From Serripes groenlandicus (lineage: Eukaryota > Mollusca > Bivalvia > Cardiida > Cardiidae): a stretch of DNA of 64,000 nt. This document shows positions 13,201 through 22,200 of this stretch, one piece after another. Location of the stretch: NCBI GenBank assembly GCA_031761405.1, contig JASEVX010000001.1, positions 43,241,587 through 43,305,586 of the forward strand, read 5' to 3'. The notes under the pieces were generated by a model. That model was not told the DNA's origin, ran no database searches, and saw only the letters and a program-made list of their open reading frames with translations. The position numbers and the translations under genes were made by a program. Every line of letters starts with the position of its first letter. Position 1 is the stretch's first letter.

Positions 13201-16200
13201 GTAGCAATTAGTATGATCCATGGTAATATTACAATGCTATGAACAAAAATACAATTGGGTTTCGAAACTTTGAACGGTTGAAGGTCCAGATCAGTCTTCA
13301 TGTCAGAGCAGTCTGTTTATTAACCCTTTCCCTCTGCAGCAGACGGCTTTTTTGAAAACGTAGTGACAAAAGAAGAAATTGCTAAAAACAAGCAATTTCT
13401 CCTTTTGCCACAATGTAGTCATAGATTAACTATTCAATTATAGAAATTTAATATTTTTGGACAAAATATGTTCAAAGTCGTCTGCTGCAGAATTATCGTA
13501 TGAGGGAAACAGTTACAATTCTGAATGTTGTTTTTTGTGTGGCGTGATCCAAATGATTGTCTATGATATGCCATGTGTTGCTGTTTTTTTAAATCATATA
13601 TTATATCATTAGTGAATGAAAGTTTGACCTTTCCCTTTCCATTGTATAACACTCTTTGTCCTTTGCATGAAAAAAAAAAAATTCAAAAAGATAATATTGT
13701 AACACATTAAAATCATATGAAAGTTAGTTTGTTTGTACAGTTAGTTTGAGCAATATGTTCTATTCCCACAATGTTTTCAAAAATTTATCTGCTGAGCAAT
13801 TTCTCCCTTTGCCGCAATGCTTACAATTCTATTGAATAATTATACATTCATTTACTCAGATTTTTCCATATTCTTTTAAAAAACCATTTTAAAACATTTG
13901 GTTAAAGGAGAAGTTTCTCCTTTTTAGCTCTACTGACCAAAGGCCAGAAGAGCTTATGCCGTGGCGTGGTGTCTGTCATATGTGCATGCATCTGTGCGTG
14001 CATCTGTGCGTCCATAAACAATTGCTTGTGAACGCGATAGAGTCTTCAGTTTTTATTGTATCTCAATTAAACTTATACAGTAGTTAGATATCCATGAGAG
14101 CTCGGTTCCTTTCGCAAACCATGCAGATCCGCCCATGCAAGACTGGATTATGGCTCTTGAAATTGTCAAAATTGCTATAATAGAACTTGTGAATACAATA
14201 GAGGCTCCATTTACTATCTGATCTTCACCAAACTTACACATTAGCTAGGTATCCATGAGAGCTTGGTTCCTTTTGCAAACCAGCCAGATCCTGCCATGCA
14301 AGACTGGATTATGGCCCTTGAAATTGTCAGAATTGCTATAATAGAGCTTGTGAGCGCGATAAAGTCTTTAGTTTTGATTGTATCTCAATCAAACTTATAC
14401 AGTAATTAGATATCCATGAGAGCTCTGTTCCTTTTCGTAAACCAGCTCGATTTGCCCATGCAAGACTGGATAATGATCCTTGGAATTGTCGAAATTCTTA
14501 TAATAGAGCTTGTGAACACAATAGAGGCTCCTTTTAGTATCTGATCTTCACCAAAGTTACACAGTAGTTAGATATCCATGAGAGTTTGGTTCCTTTCGCA
14601 AACCAGCTAGATCCTCCCTTGCAAGACTGGATTATGGCCCTTGAAATTGTCGAAATTGCTATAATAGAGCTTGTGAACGTGATGAAGTCTACAGTTTTGA
14701 TTGCTATAATAGAGCTTGTAAACGCAATAAAGTCTTTAGTTTTGATTGCATCTCAATCAAACTTATACAGTAATTAGATATCCATGAGAGCTCTGTTCTT
14801 TTCGTAAACCAGCCAGATTTGCCCATGCAAGACTGGATAATGATCCTTGGAATTGTCGAAATTCTTATAATAGAGCTTGTGAACACTATAGAGGCTCCAT
14901 TTAGTATCTGATCTTCACCAAAGTTACACAGTAGTTAGATATCCATGAGAGTTTGGTTTCTTTCACAAACCAGCCAGATCCGCCCTTGCAAAACTGGATT
15001 ATGGCCCTTGAAATTGTCAAAATTCTTATAATAGACCTTGTGGACACAATAGAGGCTCCATTTAGTATCTGAATATTATTCCTCTTTCCTTTGTTGTCCC
15101 CATCCCAGTAGAGCATAGGCCCTCATGGGCCTCTTGTTTAATAATGTTTTCAAAAGTCGTCTGATGCAGATGTGTGGAAAAATATCTGCATGTCTGAAAG
15201 GCTTAATGAGTTACTATAATGATATGTGGTTGCCCAAGGGAAATGTTGACCAAGGATGTAGTCCGAGGTCCATGAAGCTCAGTCAGGTTAATTTAAAAAC
15301 AGATGAAAAAGAGGGCAACAAATATCACAACAATTTTAAATATGTGTATTTTGATACATTTTATATGTTAGATAAACTTTTCCCAATTGATCACTGTATT
15401 TTGTGACAGAGCAGAAAACATTTCTTATTGAAGCAGTATTTCCAAAAGACATCTGTTGAATTGGTGTTAAAAGGTGTATGCAAGAAGTCTCGTCGCAATT
15501 AGAATAACCTATGGTAATAATTACAATGCTATAAAAAAAAATACAACATTCACTATCATAGTCTATGACTTTTTACTGACTTGCTCATGGTAACGTTTCA
15601 GACAATTAAAATATTGCAGGTATATTATAAGAGAATATTTAGCCTGTTGTCTATGAATCAATTGTTATTTCAAATCTCTGCCTAGACTCTAAGACAAACA
15701 TTACAAACATGATGTAAGAGTTTCTTATCACATAAAGCTCCTCTGGGAGTGTCAAAAACCCATTAAATAAATATCATATGACACTACAAGTTTGGTTTCT
15801 TGTCTTAGTTCACTCAAGTCTTTGTTACAACGCAGAAACCAAACTATGAAAATGACATCACGTCAGCTGTTTGACGTTATATAATGTTAGTCAGTGTGAC
15901 GTCAAACCTGAGCATATTTCATGTACATCTTTTTGAAAAACGTCTCATAAATTGCTTTATGTGATAAATAGAATAACTCAATTGAGTTATTTATTTTCAC
16001 TTTTAATAAACTGATTAACTAAGCTGAATATGATACTCGCCAAGGTTCGCGGCATATCATCTTAGTAAACTCATTTATTAAAAGTTATGAAATATCCTCT
16101 ATTTACCTAGTTCCATCATTCAGCTGTGCAATTTTTCAATTTAAGTCCCATTTTCACTTTGGACGAATTGCTACGTTCTTCTTCATAATTTTTTGCCTAT

Positions 16201-19200
16201 TCACCTGGCGAGTTATATTCTCTGTAACTTTATTATTGCATTTTGAAATATCTTGTCATAATGTTTGTTGTGTGGTGCGTTTCAGCAACAAGCCTAGAAT
16301 GCCAAGTTTTTTTACACATGCTAGGTAAATTATTTGAAAAGAGATTTAGATAAGTATAGTTTGCCAAGACTTAGTGCTGTATACCAATATTCTCTTTTAA
16401 CCCCTTCCTACATACACAAAAAAGCAGCAGGTGACTTTTTAAAAGACAGAAGACTATGGATAATTACTCTAAAGGAGAATGCATGTAACCATATATTATT
16501 GAGTAGAGTTCTCCTTTTGCTACTATGTTTTTAAAAGTCATCTGCAGCAAATGTTAAAATTTAAGTCTGCATGACTTTGGGAAAGAAGTTTAACTTATGA
16601 AATATTGTGGAAGGAGGAGAAACTGCTAGGAACCTGATAAAGTAGTTGTCTTATTTGAAAACATCTTACAAATAAAGTTGAAAAAAAATGGAAAAAAAGG
16701 AGCAATTCCTCATCTTGAGCAATTTCTTCTTTTTTCCCTGCATTATTTTCCAATGTCACCTGTTGAAGATGCATCAAATATATCCTGTGTTAAGGGTTAA
16801 TAAAGAAAAAATGATGATATAAGTAGCGCAAGTCCATTCTGCAATATGCTTATCTGGATCTCTTCTTGTTTGGTGTGTTTTTGTCTCTTACCTTGTGTAT
16901 CACTGTGCTTGTCTTGTGTGTTGCATGATTTACCCTCTAATCCTCAGCGCTCAGTTCAGCATCCTGCTAACTACTTTACAAACAAAGGTCTGTCCACTAA
17001 CTCTAACTCTCGGTTCTCAACCCCAGCACCTAGAATGTCAAAATTTTATCAACAAATGCAGGAGAAGCCAAAAGCTAAAGACAAAGGAAATTCTACATCT
17101 GTAAGTTACTGTACCCAGTAGTGGCTAGCTCTTTTAAAACAGGTTTTCAATCAAGTTGAAAAGTATACATCAAGTTATGGTATAGAATAAATCTGCCTGC
17201 CGCAGATGTCTTTGTAAACATCCAGACAAAACTATATATGGAAGATCTCTATAGAAGAAAAAGTAATTATTGAAAAGAGTTGAAAACATTGTGACAAAAT
17301 GAGAAATTGCTCATTATGAGCAATTTCTCATTTTGTCACAATGTTTTTCAAAATTGCCTGCTACAGATGCGTAAAAAGTGTGTCTAGAAGTCGGAAAGGG
17401 TTAATGTATGATTTAACCATTCTTTAAAATGGTTTTCAATGGTAATATGATCCAAATCAGAAGGATGTTTTCAACATTGACTGCATAATTATGAAGTTAT
17501 ATACACATGCCACATGAGTATATTTTGAGTATGTAATATTGTATACATACAATGTAGCTTTTCCTGGGGACTCTTAACAGAAAATACAAAAATACACGGA
17601 AAATACAGGGAAACCATGGAAAAACCATGGAAAAAAACATGGAATTTAATGTTAAGATGCGGAAACGCTGGAAATGGTCCGAATACTCCGGGGTCCACGG
17701 AACCATTCCAGGGTGTTCACAGAACCGTTCCGGGGTGTCCATGGAACCGTTCCAGGGTGTCCATGGAATCATTCCGGGTTGTCCATGGAATTTCCAGGTT
17801 TTCCACTTAAATGTTCTGGAATTTCCATGGAAAGTGTCAGATTATCCCAAAGTATCCCTGGAAAGTTGTCCGAATACTCCGGGGATTTTCCAGGGATTTT
17901 CGTTAGAGTCCCCGGAAAAGCTACAGCCGGGGCAGTTGATGAAGGCCGAAACGTTGTAAATAAATATTTTATGTTGAAGTTTGACTTCTTTACAACTTTT
18001 TCATGAGTATATAATAAGAAATTTTGAACTATTTAATAGTGCATACCTTTTTTTTTGGCAGCTGTACAGTCAACATCCTTTGAAATAGGTACAATAGCAA
18101 TAGTCAGCTTAATTGCTTCGCGATTGAGCCCGACTAAAAACACAGCTCAGATATCATTATTAACTTTTTTCTTTTTTTTGGACTTTCAATTATTCTGAGA
18201 AGGAAATTATAATTATTAGGTTTACAAGAACTGTTATAGTTAACCACTTGCAGACGCATTGTATTGTTACCTTAGTAGAGTGTTGTGGTTATGGGAACAG
18301 TTTACTTGTTCATCCTAGTAACGCTTTCCCACATACGACAATTCTGCAGCAGACGACTTTGAACTTATTTTGTCAATATATAGAAAATCTCTATAATTGA
18401 ATGGATAACCTATGACTAAAAGTGCAAAACATTGTGGCAAAAGGAGAAATTGCTCATTTTTCTCTCCCATGTTTTCAAAAAGCTGTCTGTTGCTACACTG
18501 AGAAATAAGAATCCAATGCTGGTGCTGTTGAGCTATAGCTGTGTTAGATTGCTATAGGCTGAGCGGTAGTTTTGTTAGCTTGAATTGCCTGCAAACTTTT
18601 ATTTGAGATCATTTTATACAACATTTTAATCCAGTTAATTCATTCATAGTGGTTCAGTTAATAATTTTATTGTAAAGGCTAAAATAAATTAACTTAATTA
18701 AGACAGTTTCAAAGAATAAAATTGTTTCTTTTTATTCGACCTAAATGAACACTTCTGTTATAAAGAATGTGTGGCTGTTTGGTCAAGTTCGCTGGCATTG
18801 GCTGCAGGGGCATAAATAGTCAACTGTAGCAGAGGATGGAGTCCACAGGCTACAGTTTTTACCCGTGTCATTTCAAACTTGTGGAGTTTCTGATTTTCAT
18901 TGTAAACCCTAATTTTTAGCTCTATGTTGTAAAATTAACCACATTTAACACTTTCCCTCATACGACAATTCTGCAGCAGATGACTTTGAACGTATTTGGT
19001 CAAAACATAGAAAATCTCCATAATTGAATGGATAACCTATGACTAAAAGTGGGAAACATTGTGGCAAAAGGAGAAATTGCACGTTTTGTGCAATTTCTTC
19101 TTTTGTCACTATGTTTTCAAAAAGCCGTCTGTTGCAGAGGCGTCCGAAAGCGTTTATATGAGGGAAAGGGTTAACACTTTCCAACATGCAGGTGCATCTG

Positions 19201-22200
19201 CAGTAGACAACTTTTGATCGACAATTTTCTCCTTTTACCACAATGTTTTTAAACCCATTTTATTACTTCTTAGACATCCGTTAATAGAGATTTTCCAAGC
19301 TCTTGCTAAGGTGTTTTCAAGGTCATCGGCTGATGGTTTAATTCAAGTGGGAGTGTTTAAATTTGTGTGCAGTTTGTTTTTATTTTCGTTAAAAAAAACT
19401 TATTCTTTAACCTTATGTTGTAAGATTAATCCAACTTGACACTTTCCTTCATACAGACACATTTCGATGCCTCTGTAGCAGTCTACTTTTGATAATGAGC
19501 AATTTCTCATTTTGCCACAATATTTTTCACTCTTTTCAATTATTATACTATAATTTAGATTTTTTCATATTTTGCCAAGATGTTTCCAAAGTTGTATGTT
19601 GCAGATTTGTTGTATGTGGAAAAGGGTTAACCGTTTTCGACCTACAGATACTCGACAGCAAGCAACTTTTGAAAAAATTCTCACATTGTTCTTTTCTCAC
19701 AATGTTTTCAACTCTATTGCAGGATTTAACTTTCATTTATAGAGGTAAACCATATTTTTAACCAGAGATTTTCAGTCATCTGCTGCAGATTTGTTGTATT
19801 TGGGAAAGGGTGAAAAGAAAGCATTTTTATGCAGTGAAAGATATTCAAGTAACACAAACTTTTCAATCCATCATTTAAAAAAACAAGTTTCGATGCCGCT
19901 GCAGCAGATAACTTTTGCAAACATTCTGAAACAAGAGGCCCATGAGGGCCTATGCTCTACTGGCATTGATCTGGCTTGTTTCAAAAGGAACCAATATGTC
20001 ATCAATATTCAAATACCATCTAAGTTTGGTGAAGATCAGATAGTAAATGGAAGCTCTATTGTGTTCACAAGCTGTATTATAGCAATTTTGACAATTTCAA
20101 GGGCCATAATCCAGCCATGCATGGGTAGATCTGGCCATTTTTTTAGAAATGAACCAAACTCTCATGGATATCTAACTACTGTATAAGTTTGATTGAGATA
20201 CAATAAAAAAATAAGGACTGTATCATGTTAACAAGCCCTATTATAGCAATTTTGACAATTTCAAGGGCCATAATTCAGTCATGCATGGGGCGGATCTGGC
20301 TTGTTTTCGAAAGGAACCAAGCTCTCATGGATATCTAACTACTGTATAAGTTTGGTTGAGATACAATCAAAAGTGAAGATTGTATCGTGTTAACAAGCTC
20401 TTTTATAGCAATTTTGACCATTTCAAGGGCCATAATCCAGTCATGCATGGGCGGATCTGTGGCTGGTTTTCGAAAGGTACCAAGCTCTCATGGATATCTA
20501 ACTACTGTATAAGTTTTGTTGAGATACAATCAAAATTGAAGACTGTATCGTGTTAACAAGAAATTGTTTACGGACGGATGCACGCACGCACGCACGGACG
20601 ACGGACAAATCACCATGACATAAGCCCTTCTGGCCTTTGGCCAGTAGAGCTAAAAAGGAGAATTGCTCTTTGAACAATTTTACATTTTTCTCAAGTAATA
20701 AGCCAAATCATTTTTCCAGATTTCCTCATGTTTACAATGGCGCTAAGATAAATTCTTGCCTTACCTATCTTCAGATTAGATTTTTCCCCATTGACAGCAG
20801 ATATCTTTTGCAAACATTGTGGCAAAACAGGAAATTGATCATTATGAGATATTATTCCTTTTGCAACAATGTTTTCAACTTGATACAATAAATATTCTTC
20901 TATTTCTTTTTTCCCATTGATACAGCAGACATCTTTTGAAAACATTGTGGCAAAACAGGAAATTGATCATTATGAGATATCATTTCTTTTGCAACAATGT
21001 TTTCAACTTGATACAATAAATATTCTTCTATTTATATATAGAGAGTTTCAATATTGTTTAGCAAATGTTTTCAAAGTCATCTTCTGAAGATATGTGGGAA
21101 TGGGTTGAATATTAGTTTCTAAGCCTGAATTTTCTAGATTGTCATGTTTTTGACTCCATCATCAGAACAAAGATTGGTATTAACCCTTTCCCTCATGTAG
21201 ATGCTTTCCGACGCCTCTGAAGCAGACGACTTTTGAAATCATAGTGGCAAATGGAGAAATTGCTCATAAGAATTTGTCACAATGATTTCAACACTATTCA
21301 ATAATCATACTATCAGTTATCCCTTTCCCTCATATAGACGCTTTCTGACGCCTCTGCAGCAGACGGCTTTTTGAAAACATAGTGACAAAAGGAGAAATTG
21401 CACAAAACGTGCAATTTCTCCTTTTGCCACAATGTTTTCCACTTTTCGTCATAGGTTATCCATTCAATTATGGAGATTTTCTATGTTTTGATAAAATACG
21501 TTCAAAGTCGTCTGCTGCAGAATTGCCGTATGAGGGAAAGGGTTAAAGAGAGTTTCTATATTTTGGACTTGATAATTTCAAAGTCTTGTGCTGCAGATTT
21601 GTTGTATGTGGGAAAGGGTTAATGGAGTGGAAACCTCAACATCTGAGGAAAATATTACTAATAATCAATTTTAGTGTTTGAAGAGAATGACTTGAAAAGG
21701 ATCGTAATCAGGGAAGTGCTACGCTAACTATGTTTAAACTGACAATACTGAATGGACTTCCAGTTATCATATTATATGAAATATTTAACCCTTTCTTGCA
21801 TGCAGACAACTTTTGAAAACATTGTGGCAATAGGAGAAATTTATCATGATGAGCAATTTCCCTTCAATTTTATCAGATAATTACAATTTAATTCATCGAG
21901 ATTTTCTGTAGTTTTGCCTACGTGTTTTCAAAATCGTCTGCTGCAGATTTGTTATTGGTGGGTTAGTGTTCAACTCTTTCCCACATATAGATGCTTTCTG
22001 ACGCTTCTGCAGCAGACGACTGTTGAAAACATTGTGGCAAAAGGAGAAATTGCTCAAAATGAGTAATTTCTCCATTTGCCACAATGTTTTCAACTATTTT
22101 CAGTAATTATACCTTCATTTGTACAGATTTTCTGGGCTTTTGCCAACATGTCTTCAAAGTCGTCCGCTGCAGATTTGTTAAAGTTTTAACCCTTTCCCAC

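Noticed and set aside
17934..17960. Hammerhead ribozyme
   Set aside because: TGATGA and GAAAC are in order, but the intervening bases cannot form a normal stem II.
17616..18006. Overlapping open frames of about 110 codons in two phases
   Set aside because: They are by-products of the GC-rich short repeats within the TIR element; parallel frames over the same DNA show that none is selected.
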